The notes below the pieces were generated by a model. The model made no database searches and was not told the origin of the DNA. It saw nothing but the letters and a program-made list of their open reading frames with translations. This document shows positions 8,348 through 17,552 of a DNA stretch of 64,000 bases, in pieces. This DNA comes from Rugamonas fusca (GTDB lineage: Bacteria > Pseudomonadota > Gammaproteobacteria > Burkholderiales > Burkholderiaceae_D), in contig NZ_JACEZS010000022.1 in the NCBI RefSeq assembly GCF_014042365.1, positions 38,901 through 102,900 on the forward strand. The letters are read 5' to 3'. The translations under genes and the position numbers were made by a program. Position 1 is the stretch's first letter; every line of letters begins with the position of its first letter.

Positions 8348-9651
8348 ACGGCATCCGCAGCCGTTTGCTGCTGCTGCTGGGCGTGCTGATCGTGGCCGCC
8401 AGCGGCATCCAGTTCGCCGCCACCTTCAGCGCCTCATTGGCGCAGACCAACCGCCTGTTCGACGCCCAGTTGCTGCGCATCGCCGTCACGCTGGGCCAGA
8501 TGCAGGGCCAGGTGCCGGAAGCCTACCGCGAATACCCGCTGGAATACGACCTGGTGATCCAGCGCTGGCGGCACGACGAGATGACCGTCTACCAGCAGCG
8601 CGAGCACCGCGAACTGCCGCACCGTGCCGCGCTCGGTTATTCCACGGTCACCATGGCCAATGGCGAGTGGCGTATTTACGCCGCCGCCTTCGAGGGCGGA
8701 CTGGTGCAGGTGGCGCAGAAGATGTCGGCCCGGCGCCAGGAAGCCATCGCGCTGGCCATCAACACCTTGTGGCCCATCCTGCTGATGGCCGTGGTGCTGC
8801 CTGGCGCCATGTGGTGGCTGGTGTCGGTGGCGCTGCGCCCGCTGGCGACCGTGCAGCAGCAGATCGCCCAGCGCGACGCCAACGCGCTCGAGCAGGTGGA
8901 CGGCGCGCGCGCGCCGCGCGAGATCATGCCGCTGATCGAGGCCATCAACGAATTGCTGCGCAAGGTGCGCGACGCCATCGCCTCGCAGCGCCAGTTCGTG
9001 GCCGACGCGGCGCACGAATTGCGCTCGCCGCTGACGGTGCTGCAGGTGCAGATCCAGATGCTGGGCCGCAGCCAGCCGGAGGCGGCCCGCAAGGCTTCGC
9101 TGGCCGCGCTGGGCGGCGCCATCGCGCGCAGCAGCCGCATGGTGGAGCAGTTGCTGGGATTGGCCCGCCAGGACGCGCTGAGCCAGGCCAGCGCCGGCGA
9201 CGCCAGCGTGGACCTGGTGCAGTACGCCAGCGCCGCCATCGCCGAGGTGGCGCCGTTCGCCAGCGGCAAGGGCGTGGAGCTGAGCTTCCTCGACGCCTCG
9301 CCGGTGGCCGTGCGGGCCGACGCCGACAGCCTGATGATTTTGCTGCGCAACCTGCTCGACAACGCCGTGCGCTACACACCCGCCCACGGCGCCGTCACCA
9401 TCGGCGTCGAGCGGCGCGGCACGCAGGGCGTGCTGACCATCGCCGATTCCGGCCCCGGCATTCCGCCGGCCGACCTGGCGCGCGTGACGGACCGCTTCTA
9501 CCGCGTGCCTGGCACCGGGGAGAACGGCAGCGGGCTGGGACTGGCCATCGTGCAGGCCGTGGTCAACCACCTGGGCGCGGTACTGGAGTTGCGCAATTCC
9601 GCGCACGGCGGCCTGGTGGTGAAAGTGCTGTTCCAGCCGGCACCGCCATGA
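8344..9651 (+). CDS. Sensor histidine kinase, QseC/TctE-like
   Basis: The 435-residue protein has two membrane helices (about 5-27 and 140-165) flanking a roughly 110-residue periplasmic domain. A HAMP-like linker leads to the H-box AADAAHELRSPLTVLQ-type segment with His224. The N-box is LRNLLDNAVRYTP, followed by ADSGPGIPP and GSGLGLAIVQAVV. It phosphorylates the preceding response regulator. The signal is unknown. It overlaps both neighbours by ATGA. Confidence 0.93.
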   Translation: MNGIRSRLLLLLGVLIVAASGIQFAATFSASLAQTNRLFDAQLLRIAVTLGQMQGQVPEAYREYPLEYDLVIQRWRHDEMTVYQQREHRELPHRAALGYSTVTMANGEWRIYAAAFEGGLVQVAQKMSARRQEAIALAINTLWPILLMAVVLPGAMWWLVSVALRPLATVQQQIAQRDANALEQVDGARAPREIMPLIEAINELLRKVRDAIASQRQFVADAAHELRSPLTVLQVQIQMLGRSQPEAARKASLAALGGAIARSSRMVEQLLGLARQDALSQASAGDASVDLVQYASAAIAEVAPFASGKGVELSFLDASPVAVRADADSLMILLRNLLDNAVRYTPAHGAVTIGVERRGTQGVLTIADSGPGIPPADLARVTDRFYRVPGTGENGSGLGLAIVQAVVNHLGAVLELRNSAHGGLVVKVLFQPAPP

Positions 9652-11357
9652 ACGGGCCGGCGCGCTGGCGCGACGACCTGCTGGCGCGCTTGCGGCCGCT
9701 GGCGGCGCAGCGCACGCTGGCCGTGGCTGGCGTCATCGGCGTGCTGGGGGCGCTGGCCACCATCGGCTTTCGCAGCGCCATCCTGCTGGTGGAATGGCTG
9801 GTCTACGGCGACCGCAGCGGCAGCCTGGTGCACATCGCCACCGGCTTGCCGCCCTGGCAGCGCGTGCTGGCGCCGGCCGCGGGCGGGGTGCTGGCCGGGC
9901 TGCTGCTGGCGTGGGCCCGGCGCCAGCCGGAACAGGAAAAGGGCGGCGACTACATGGAGGCCGTGGCGCTGGGCAGCGGCGACCTGGGCGCGCGCGCCTC
10001 GCTGCTGCGGGCCTTGTCCTCGGCCGCCACCGTGGCCAGCGGCGGCGCCATCGGCCGCGAAGGGCCGATGGTGCAACTGGCCGCCCTGTGCGGCGCACTG
10101 CTCGGGCGCTGGCGCAACGTGCCCGTGCCACGCCGGCGCCTGTACGTGGCTTGCGGTGCGGCGGCCGGCATCGCCACGGCCTACAACGCGCCCATTGCCG
10201 GCGCCATGTTCGTGGCCGAGATCGTGCTGCGCTCGCTGGCCATCGAGAGCCTGGGGCCGCTGATCGTGGCGGCCGTGGCGGCCAACGTGGTGGTGGGCAC
10301 CTTGACGGATTTCGCACCGGCCTACCACATGCCGCCGCTGTTGCTCGGCCACGGGGCGGCGACGCTGGCGCTGGCCATCGTGGGCGTGCTGGCCGGCCTG
10401 CTGGCGCCACCTTACCTGGCGTTGCTGGACGGCGCGCGGGCCCTGTTTGGCCGCTGGCATGGCCCCCTGTGGTGCAAGCTGGGCGCCGGCGGCCTGCTGG
10501 TGGGGCTGTTGTCGCTGGCGCAGCCGGCCGTCTGGGGCAATGGCTACAGCGTCGTCAACGCCATCCTGCAAGGGGGCTGGGCGTGGCAGGCCTTGCTGGC
10601 CGTGCTCGCGTTCAAGCTGCTGGCCGTGGCGGCCACCACGGGCTCGGGCGCCGTGGGCGGCATCTTCACCCCCACATTGTTCACCGGCGCCGTGCTGGGC
10701 GCGCTGTGCGGCGGCGCGCTGCATGCGCTGTGGCCCGGCTTGATCCCGGTACCGGCCGCCGTGGCCGTGGGCATGGGCGCCTTCCTGGCCGCCTGCACCC
10801 ACGCGCCGCTGATGTCGGTGCTGATGCTGTTCGAAATGACGGAGAGCTACAGCGTGGTGGTGCCGCTGATGGCGGCCTGCGTGCTGGCCTACACCATCTC
10901 GCGCGTGCTGCATGCGCGCTCCATCTACGCCACCGGCGCGGGCCGGGCCCAGCATGCGCCCATGCTGGCCATGGCGTCTGACCTGCTGTGTCCCGATCCG
11001 CCCGTGATCGGGCTGGGCGCCAGCATGGGCGAACTGGCGGCCCTGTTCCAGCGCCGCCGCTGGCAGCACGTGTACGTGGTGGACGGCGAAGGCGTGTTCG
11101 CCGGCGCCATCTCGCTGCACGACTTCGCACCGCTGTTGCAGGCCGGCGCCGCGCTGGAGGGGCGCTGGCCGTCCGCCTTGCTGCGCGTGGACTACCCGCG
11201 CGTGCGCGACACGGCGCCAGCCTGGCAAGTGATGGAAACGTTCGCCACCCATCCGGGCGAACGGTTGCCGGTGCTGGACGGAACCGGCCATCTGCTCGGT
11301 TACCTGACCAAGACCGACCTGGTGTTGCTGTTCCGCGACCCCGTCGCAGGGGGCTGA
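9648..11357 (+). CDS. ClC-family chloride channel/transporter with C-terminal CBS pair
   Basis: The 569-residue protein has the ClC core, with GGAIGREGPMVQL carrying the gating glutamate of GREGP, GAAAGIATAYNAPIAGAMFVAEI, and GSGAVGGIFTPTLFTGAVLGA matching the GxFxP filter element. The GSGIP-type first filter element is not obvious. After about residue 430 come two CBS domains (VIGLGASMGELAALF...VFAGAISLHDF and GERLPVLDGTGHLLGYLTKTD), which in ClC proteins usually sense nucleotides. Its ATG overlaps the kinase stop (ATGA). Whether it is a Cl-/H+ exchanger or a channel cannot be told from sequence alone. Confidence 0.9.
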   Translation: MNGPARWRDDLLARLRPLAAQRTLAVAGVIGVLGALATIGFRSAILLVEWLVYGDRSGSLVHIATGLPPWQRVLAPAAGGVLAGLLLAWARRQPEQEKGGDYMEAVALGSGDLGARASLLRALSSAATVASGGAIGREGPMVQLAALCGALLGRWRNVPVPRRRLYVACGAAAGIATAYNAPIAGAMFVAEIVLRSLAIESLGPLIVAAVAANVVVGTLTDFAPAYHMPPLLLGHGAATLALAIVGVLAGLLAPPYLALLDGARALFGRWHGPLWCKLGAGGLLVGLLSLAQPAVWGNGYSVVNAILQGGWAWQALLAVLAFKLLAVAATTGSGAVGGIFTPTLFTGAVLGALCGGALHALWPGLIPVPAAVAVGMGAFLAACTHAPLMSVLMLFEMTESYSVVVPLMAACVLAYTISRVLHARSIYATGAGRAQHAPMLAMASDLLCPDPPVIGLGASMGELAALFQRRRWQHVYVVDGEGVFAGAISLHDFAPLLQAGAALEGRWPSALLRVDYPRVRDTAPAWQVMETFATHPGERLPVLDGTGHLLGYLTKTDLVLLFRDPVAGG

Positions 11358-11536
11358 ACCGCTGGTTTGTCCAGGGCAAATCAGCATGTTAAAAAATATT
11401 CTCAAAAAAATAAAAAAATATGTCGATTTGAAGTGTGTTCGCCCGTCGTAGGGGTAGAGTACGAATTTTCCGGCGCGTGCCTGAACCAGTATCCGGATCG
11501 TTCTGCTCCCCCATATTGACCATCAAGGAGAACACC

Positions 11537-12010
11537 ATGACTGCACCAGTACGTCCCATTCCTGAAGGAATGCATACCATCACCCCCCACCTGTTCTGCG
11601 AAGGCGCGGCCGAGGCCATCGCTTTCTACAAGCAAGCATTTAACGCCGTGGAACTGGGCCGCCTGGACGGCCCCGACGGCAAGGTCGTGCATGCCCAGTT
11701 GCGCATCGGCGATTCCGTGCTGATGCTGTGCGACGCAGCGCCTCAGTGCGGCGGCTACGGTCCGCTGGCGCTGAAAGGCTCGCCCGTCACCGTCCACCTG
11801 TACGTGCAGGACGCCGACGCCACCTTTGCCCAGGCCGTGAAGGCCGGCGCCACGGCCCGCATGCCCGTGGCCGACATGTTCTGGGGCGACCGCTATGGCG
11901 CCTTGACCGATCCGTTCGGCCACCACTGGTCGGTCGCCACCCACAAGCAGGACCTGACGCCGGAACAGATCAAGCAAGGCATGGCCAAGATGATGCAACC
12001 GGCATCCTGA
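11537..12010 (+). CDS. VOC-superfamily protein (PhnB/glyoxalase-like)
   Basis: The 157-residue protein starts MTAPVRPIPEGMHTITPHLFCEGAAEAIAFYKQAFNAVELGR, the PhnB-like vicinal-oxygen-chelate pattern, and ends with DRYGALTDPFGHHWSVATH. AAGGAG lies 6 bases upstream of the ATG. It heads a tight run of one VOC protein, two DGPF proteins and a long sigma factor. Such VOC proteins often accompany DGPF/ECF clusters. The substrate is unknown. The roughly 180-base gap before it includes an unusually A-rich stretch around 11390-11420. Confidence 0.85.
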   Translation: MTAPVRPIPEGMHTITPHLFCEGAAEAIAFYKQAFNAVELGRLDGPDGKVVHAQLRIGDSVLMLCDAAPQCGGYGPLALKGSPVTVHLYVQDADATFAQAVKAGATARMPVADMFWGDRYGALTDPFGHHWSVATHKQDLTPEQIKQGMAKMMQPAS

Positions 12011-12025
12011 ACGGAGGAGATCGAC

Positions 12026-12448
12026 ATGCGATTCATGATCATCGTAAAGGCGACGGCCGATTCCGAAGCCGGCAAGATGCCCAGCCAGCAATTGCTGACC
12101 GAGATGGGCAAGTACAACGAACAGCTGGTCAACGCCGGCGTGTTGCTGGCGGCCGAAGGACTGCATCCCAGCTCGCGCGGCGCGCGCGTGAAGTTCGAGG
12201 GCAACCAGCGCACCGTGGTCGATGGCCCGTTCGCGGAAACCAAGGAGCTGATCGCCGGCTTCTGGCTGATCCAGGTCAAGTCCAGAGAGGAGGCCATCGA
12301 ATGGGTGCGGCGCTGTCCCAAGCCGTTCGAGGGCGACTCCGAAATCGAAATCCGCCAGGTGTTCGAGATGGAGGATTTCGGTGACGCGGTCACGCCGGAA
12401 CTGTGCGCGCAGGAGGAACGCATGCGCGCCCAGCTGGCGCAGGCCTGA
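12026..12448 (+). CDS. YciI/DGPF-family protein
   Basis: The 140-residue protein starts MRFMIIVKATADSEAGKMPS and contains TVVDGPFAETKELIAGFWLIQVKSREEAIEWV, the DGPF motif of YciI-like proteins (ferredoxin-like fold). GGAGG lies 9 bases upstream. It sits 15 bases after the VOC gene and 17 before the next DGPF gene. Its biochemical activity is not established; members are commonly linked to ECF42 sigma factors, as here. Confidence 0.9.
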   Translation: MRFMIIVKATADSEAGKMPSQQLLTEMGKYNEQLVNAGVLLAAEGLHPSSRGARVKFEGNQRTVVDGPFAETKELIAGFWLIQVKSREEAIEWVRRCPKPFEGDSEIEIRQVFEMEDFGDAVTPELCAQEERMRAQLAQA

Positions 12449-12465
12449 CGGGGCGGGCGGCCATC

Positions 12466-13191
12466 ATGGCTTACATGGTGATGCGCCGTGGCGACGGCGC
12501 GGTGCCGTCGTCCGGGCCGTTGCCGGTGCCCGGCATCACGCTGCGCGACGGCGCGGACGCGGTGCGCCTGCTGCGCCGGAACGGCCAGTGGCGGGTCGAA
12601 CCGGGCCCGTTCCCGCCGTCCGAACTGGTGGACGCGTTCGCACTGCTGGACGCGGCCTCGCTGCCGGACGCCATCGCCCAGGTGCGGGCCTGGCCTGCCG
12701 GTGATGGCGATACCGTCTACGAGCTGCGCGAAGCCGGCTGCGCCGGCGGCTGCGCGGGCTTCGACGAGCGCGGCACGGTGGGCGGCAACGTGCCGCGGCG
12801 CGATCCGCGTCTGACCCGTTACGTGTTCTTTATCCGCGCCGACGCCAGTCTCGAGCGGGACTTCGTACCGCCGCCCGAGATCATCGCCGCCATGAACCGG
12901 CACAACGAGCAGGGTGTGCGCGACGGCGTGCTGCTGGCGGGCGAAGGCTTGAAGTCCAGCGCGCGCGGCGCGCGGGTACGCCTGGCCGCCGGCGCCAGCA
13001 CGGTGGTCGACGGCCCGTTCACGGAAGTGAAGGAGCTCATTGCCGGCTACTGGATGCTGCAGGCCGGCTCGCCCGAGGCGGCGCTGGCATGCATGCGCCA
13101 CTATCCCTACCCGGGCGAAGGCGACGTGACGCTGGAAATGCGCCAGGTGCGCGAGCCAGCGGCGGCGCAGGGCGGGCCGCCGGTACGGTGA
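12466..13191 (+). CDS. Two-domain DGPF/YciI protein with a degenerate N-terminal copy
   Basis: The 241-residue protein has a normal DGPF domain in its C-terminal half (TRYVFFIRADASLE...STVVDGPFTEVKELIAGYWMLQAGSPEAALACM...LEMRQV). The N-terminal half follows the same plan in worn form (QWRVEPGPFPPSELVDAFALLDAASLPDAIAQVRAWP...YELREAG), so it looks like a tandem duplication whose first copy lost the D of DGPF. A CAGGCAG cysteine patch joins the halves. Its TGA overlaps the sigma-factor ATG. The start at 12466 is the first ATG of the coding stretch; 12475 is an alternative. Confidence 0.8.
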   Translation: MAYMVMRRGDGAVPSSGPLPVPGITLRDGADAVRLLRRNGQWRVEPGPFPPSELVDAFALLDAASLPDAIAQVRAWPAGDGDTVYELREAGCAGGCAGFDERGTVGGNVPRRDPRLTRYVFFIRADASLERDFVPPPEIIAAMNRHNEQGVRDGVLLAGEGLKSSARGARVRLAAGASTVVDGPFTEVKELIAGYWMLQAGSPEAALACMRHYPYPGEGDVTLEMRQVREPAAAQGGPPVR

Positions 13192-14486
13192 TGGCGGCAG
13201 GATCGGCAGCGGTAGCGCGGGTGGTGGAGGCGGTGTGGCGGATCGAATCGGCCCGCATCATCGCCGCCGTCGCCCGCATGCTGCGCGACGTGGGCACGGC
13301 CGAGGAGCTGGCCCAGGATGCGCTGGTGAGCGCGCTGGAGCGCTGGCCCCAAACGGGCGTGCCCGACAATCCGGCCGCGTGGCTGATGACGGCGGCCAGA
13401 CACCGCGCGCTCGATGTGCTGCGCCAGCGCCAGCTGCATCAAACCAGGCAAGAACAGATCAGCTACGAAATCGAAGGCCTGCTGCAGGACGCGGCCCCCG
13501 ACCTGGAGGCGGACGTGGCGCGCGCGCTGGAGGACGACATCGGCGACGACGTGCTGCGGCTCGTGTTCGTGGCCTGCCATCCGGTGCTGCCGATGGATGG
13601 CCGGGTGGCGCTCACGCTGCGCATGCTCGGTGGCCTGAGCACGGGCGAGATCGCACGCGCCTACCTGGTGCCCGAGGCGACGGTGGCGCAGCGCATCGTG
13701 CGCGCCAAGCGCACGCTGGCCGAGGCGCGCGTGCCGTTCGAGGTGCCGCGCGCGCACGAACTGGTGGCGCGGCTGGGCGCCGTGCTGCAAGTACTCTACC
13801 TGATCTACAACGAAGGCTACACGGCCAGCGCGGGCGCCGACTGGATGCGGCCGGCCCTGTGCGACGAAGCGCTGCGGCTGGGGCGCATCCTGGCCGGGCT
13901 GGTGCCAGGGGAGGCGGAAGTGCACGGTCTGGTGGCGCTGATGGAAATCCAGTCCTCGCGCGCCCGCGCCCGCGTGGGGCCGGACGGCGCGCCCGTGCTG
14001 CTGCTCGAGCAGGACCGCGCGCGCTGGGACCAGTTGCTGATCCGGCGCGGCCTGGCGGCGCTGGAACGGGCCGGCGATACGGGGCAGGGACTGGGGCCAT
14101 ATGGCCTGCAGGCCGCCATCGCCGCCTGCCACGCGCGGGCGCGCACGGCGTCCGACACGGACTGGGGCCGCATCGCCGCGCTGTACGACGCGCTGTCGCA
14201 ACTGGCGCCGTCGCCCATTGTGGAGCTGAACCGGGCGGTGGCGCTGAGCATGGCGTTCGGCCCGGCGGCCGGGCTGGAAGTGGTCGATGGCTTGCTCGAT
14301 GAACCGGCGCTGCGCCACTACCATCTGCTGCCCAGCGTGCGCGGCGACTTGCTGTTCAAGCTGGGCCGCCATGGGGAAGCGCGCCAGGAATTCATACGGG
14401 CCGCCGCGCTGGCGCACAACGCACGCGAGCGTGAATTGTTGCTGGCGCGGGCCGAAGCGGCCGGTGCCGCATGGCTTCGGCGATAG
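13191..14486 (+). CDS. ECF42-like RNA polymerase sigma factor with C-terminal extension (DUF6596)
   Basis: The 431-residue protein is far longer than a usual ECF factor (about 180). Region 2 is AEELAQDALVSALERWP...AAWLMTAARHRALDVLRQ, and region 4 is ALTLRMLGGLSTGEIARAYLVPEATVAQRIVRAKR. A helical C-terminal half follows (VLYLIYNEGYTAS...GDLLFKLGRHGEARQEFIRAAALA), TPR-like at the end. ECF42 factors have this extension, lack an anti-sigma factor and sit beside DGPF genes, exactly as seen here. Its ATG overlaps the preceding stop (TGATG). Targets probably include this cluster. Confidence 0.9.
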   Translation: MAAGSAAVARVVEAVWRIESARIIAAVARMLRDVGTAEELAQDALVSALERWPQTGVPDNPAAWLMTAARHRALDVLRQRQLHQTRQEQISYEIEGLLQDAAPDLEADVARALEDDIGDDVLRLVFVACHPVLPMDGRVALTLRMLGGLSTGEIARAYLVPEATVAQRIVRAKRTLAEARVPFEVPRAHELVARLGAVLQVLYLIYNEGYTASAGADWMRPALCDEALRLGRILAGLVPGEAEVHGLVALMEIQSSRARARVGPDGAPVLLLEQDRARWDQLLIRRGLAALERAGDTGQGLGPYGLQAAIAACHARARTASDTDWGRIAALYDALSQLAPSPIVELNRAVALSMAFGPAAGLEVVDGLLDEPALRHYHLLPSVRGDLLFKLGRHGEARQEFIRAAALAHNARERELLLARAEAAGAAWLRR

Positions 14487-14487
14487 C

Positions 14488-14521
14488 AAAAAAACGCAGG
14501 CCCGGGGGACGGGACCTGCGT
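14488..14521 (-). terminator. Intrinsic terminator of the TonB-dependent receptor
   Basis: On the minus strand ACGCAGG and CCTGCGT form a stem with a GC-rich interior, followed by a run of seven T's (A's at 14488-14494). It starts about 70 bases past the receptor stop and also lies against the 3' end of the convergent sigma-factor gene. Confidence 0.8.
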
Positions 14522-14593
14522 GCAAGTGGCGCGGTGCAAGCGCCGGCGTGACAGGATGAGCGGGCCGCCAGCGCGCGGCGGCCCGTGCTGGCC

Positions 14594-17251
14594 TTACATC
14601 TTGCCGCGCAAGCCCAGGTAGAAGGTGCGGCCGTTCGAGTAGAACGCGCGCGGCTGGTCCTTGGTCTCCGCGTACATCTTGATGGTGGTGTTGGTCAGGT
14701 TCAGCGCGTCGAACGTGAGCGTCAGCTGCTCGTTGACTTTGTAGTTGAGCGAGGCGGCCAGGTTGCCGCTGCCGGCCACGTGCTGGCTGGCGCCACGGTC
14801 CACGCCCGCCTTGTAGGCCGAGCGGTAGTTGTAGGCCAGGCGGGCGCTGAATTTGGCGTCCTCGTAGAAGCCCGTCACGTTGTAGGTGCTCTTGGACGAG
14901 TTGATCAACTCGCTGCCGTCGGCCAGTTCGCCATCGGCATAGGTGTAGTTGAGCAGCGTGCCGAAGCTGCCCAGCAGCGGTTGCTGGTAGCTCAGTTCCA
15001 GGCCCTTGTTCTTGCCGCTGGTGTTGTACGGCGACGTGATCTGGTACACGGTCGGCTTGTTCTGCTTGTTGTTGAAGAACGTGCCGCTGGACGTGCCCTG
15101 GGCCACGATCGAGGTCAGGTCCATGTAGAACAGGCCCAGCGAGACGGCCGACTTGGGCGCGAAATACCATTCGGCGCTCACTTCGGCGTTGTTGGAACGC
15201 ACCGGGTCGAGGTTGACGTTGCCGCCGCTGCCGCTGAGCGCGTCGTCGTTGAGCGACACGGAGCCGCCCAGCGCGCTGTAGTCGGGACGCGACATGGCGC
15301 GCGCGATGGCGGCGCGCACGACGAGATCCTGGCTCACGTCGAACTTGACGTTGGCGCTCGGCAGCACGTCATGGTAGGTGCGCTCATAGGTGGTCGGCGT
15401 GTACGGGCCAAACGCGGACCCGGTAATCGGGTTGGCGCCGCCCGACAGGTTGACCACCGTGGTCTGCCTGGTGCGCACGGCGCGCAGGCCGACATTGCCG
15501 CTCCACGCGTCGCCCTGCAGGTTGGCCATGCCGTAGATGGCCGAGGTCTTTTCCTGCAGGCGGAATTCGTCGGTCCAGTTGTGGCGCAGCGTGTAGTCGA
15601 GCAGGCGGTTGCCCGGTACGGCGCCCCAGGCGCCCAGCGCCGCGCCATCGTATTTGAAGTAGTTCGACGACAGGTTGCCGCCCAGGTTGGAACCGAAGTC
15701 GCTCGGGTACATCTGGCCGTTCCAGGCCGGGCCGGGGTTGGAAAAGCCCAGCGGGCCGGGACGGGTTTCCAGCGGGTGTTCGGCGCTGCGCTTGTGGTCG
15801 GTCAGGCGGGCGCCGAACTTGAGCGATTCGAGCACGCCGTCGGCCATGCGCAGGTCGGCGTCGAGCTGGCCATATTGTTCCTTGTCGACCGATTGCGATT
15901 CGCCGCCGCCCGCCCAGGCCGTGGAGCCGGGTTTGTCGGTGTGGCCGCCGGGGTAGCTGACGCTGGCCGGGCTCAGGCCGTTCAAGGCGTAGTGCATGCC
16001 GCCGTCGACGTTGTTCTGGTAGTACACGTCGTTGCGGTCGAAGCCCACGCCGTGGGTGGAGCCGCCCTTGCCGCTCAGGGTCAGGTCGCGCGTGGCGCGG
16101 TACTTGAAGTTGGCGTCCACGTACCACGATTCGCCGCCCGCGTCGGGACGGTAGATGTTGTCCACCTCGCCCGAGTTGCTGCTGAAGTTGGCCGCCGTCA
16201 GGGTGCCGTTGGCCACCGTGGTGCCGGTCGGGATCAGGCCGTCGCGGTTGATGGAGTTGGCCGGCGCGGCCAGCCAGTTGGTGTTCTGGTGCGGGGCGCT
16301 GAGCTTGGAGTAGAAACCGTTCAGGTCCAGCGTCAGTTCCTTGCTGGGGCGGATTTCGGCGTCGAAGGCGCCGCCTTCACGCTTCTTGGTTTGCTCGAAC
16401 AGCGAGGCGCCGATGAAGGTGGGCACGCGCAGGCCGGCCAGCGCCGGATTGGCCTTGGCCGCCGCGCTGGTGGGGGAGATGGTCGAGTAGCCGAGGATTT
16501 CCTGGCCGTCGCGGCGCACGCGGGTCTTCTCCGAGAACGCTTGCAGCAGCACGCCGGCCGTTTTCTCGTCGTTCTTCCAGTTCACCAGGCCGGAGAATTG
16601 CGGCTCCGTCTTGCCCGATAAATCGTTGTACGCGGCCTGTACCGACGCTTCCACCGTCAGTGCCTTCTTGAAGTCCAGCGGGCGGCGCGTGATCACGTCG
16701 ATGGCGCCGGACACGCCGCCTTCCACCAGGTCGGCCGTCTGGCTCTTGTGCACGACGATGGAGCCCACCAGTTCGGACGGCAGCAGTGAGAAGCTGCTGG
16801 AGCGGCCCACGGAGCCGCCCACCTGGTTGAGCACGAACCAGTCGCCGGTGCTGATGGCGTGGCCGTTGAACAGGGTTTGCTGCAGGCTGGGGCTGGTGCC
16901 GCGCAGGCTGACGCGGTCGTTCTCGCCAAAGCCGCCTTCACCGCCGGCCGAGGACTGGATGTTCACGCCGGGCAGGCGCTGGATGGCGTCGGCCACGTTC
17001 TTGTCGGGCATCTTGCCGATGTCTTCGGCCGTCACCACCTCCACCACGGAATCGGCGTTGCGTTTTTGTTTCAGCGACTGTTCCAGCGCGGCGCGCACGC
17101 CGGACACGGTGACCACGGCCGGCTGTTCCTGGGTGGCCGCTTCCTGGGCCTGGCCCGGCACAGCCGCGCCCACCATCAGCAGGCCGATGGCGGCCGCGAT
17201 CGGCGTCAGGCGGACGGCGTTGCGTTTGCTTGCATTCAATTCGACACTCAT
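14594..17251 (-). CDS. TonB-dependent outer-membrane receptor (Caulobacter/Xanthomonas carbohydrate-type)
   Basis: The 885-residue protein has a signal peptide (LTPIAAAIGLLMVGAAVPGQAQ). A plug domain follows: SVVEVVTAEDIGKMPDKNVADAIQRLPGVNI, then GGFGENDRVSLRGTSPSLQQTLFNGHAI and GGVSGAIDVITRRPLDF. The rest is a 22-strand barrel with ARAMSRPDYSAL and a C-terminal FYLGLRGKM. This plug wording is typical of the TonB receptor group enriched in Caulobacter, Xanthomonas and Massilia, often used for oligosaccharides. GGAGA lies 6 bases upstream of the ATG. No sugar genes are adjacent, so the ligand is unknown. Confidence 0.92.
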   Translation of the reverse strand: MSVELNASKRNAVRLTPIAAAIGLLMVGAAVPGQAQEAATQEQPAVVTVSGVRAALEQSLKQKRNADSVVEVVTAEDIGKMPDKNVADAIQRLPGVNIQSSAGGEGGFGENDRVSLRGTSPSLQQTLFNGHAISTGDWFVLNQVGGSVGRSSSFSLLPSELVGSIVVHKSQTADLVEGGVSGAIDVITRRPLDFKKALTVEASVQAAYNDLSGKTEPQFSGLVNWKNDEKTAGVLLQAFSEKTRVRRDGQEILGYSTISPTSAAAKANPALAGLRVPTFIGASLFEQTKKREGGAFDAEIRPSKELTLDLNGFYSKLSAPHQNTNWLAAPANSINRDGLIPTGTTVANGTLTAANFSSNSGEVDNIYRPDAGGESWYVDANFKYRATRDLTLSGKGGSTHGVGFDRNDVYYQNNVDGGMHYALNGLSPASVSYPGGHTDKPGSTAWAGGGESQSVDKEQYGQLDADLRMADGVLESLKFGARLTDHKRSAEHPLETRPGPLGFSNPGPAWNGQMYPSDFGSNLGGNLSSNYFKYDGAALGAWGAVPGNRLLDYTLRHNWTDEFRLQEKTSAIYGMANLQGDAWSGNVGLRAVRTRQTTVVNLSGGANPITGSAFGPYTPTTYERTYHDVLPSANVKFDVSQDLVVRAAIARAMSRPDYSALGGSVSLNDDALSGSGGNVNLDPVRSNNAEVSAEWYFAPKSAVSLGLFYMDLTSIVAQGTSSGTFFNNKQNKPTVYQITSPYNTSGKNKGLELSYQQPLLGSFGTLLNYTYADGELADGSELINSSKSTYNVTGFYEDAKFSARLAYNYRSAYKAGVDRGASQHVAGSGNLAASLNYKVNEQLTLTFDALNLTNTTIKMYAETKDQPRAFYSNGRTFYLGLRGKM

Positions 17252-17552
17252 CGTCTATCTCCAAAGTTTGTTCGCATGACGCCCAGGGCCGCGGCGGCCG
17301 GGAGTCTCCCTTGCATAACCAATAACAGAACCAGTTCGACGCCAATATACGGCAATTTCAAATACCAAACTACTACCAGTTTAATAAATTTTTGAAACGT
17401 TGCGGATTTTACGCGTATATTTGACAAGAAAAGCAGGAAATTCCCACGATTCACACGGCTTTGGTGCAAAAGAACGTATTTCAGGCATCGCTACCTGGCG
17501 ATTCGGTATGCTTCTGGTATTGGGGCGGCGCGGCGGCTGGCGGGGGCGGTAC
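17252..17552. other. Intergenic region upstream of the TonB receptor
   Basis: This stretch of about 300 bases holds the receptor's leftward promoter region. Around 17335-17430 it is clearly AT-richer than its surroundings. No convincing -35/-10 pair, operator or small gene could be fixed. The LysR gene ends at its right side. Confidence 0.4.

Noticed and set aside
11385..11425. A-rich tract as a terminator of the ClC operon
   Set aside because: No stable hairpin precedes it; it is only AT-rich sequence upstream of the VOC gene.
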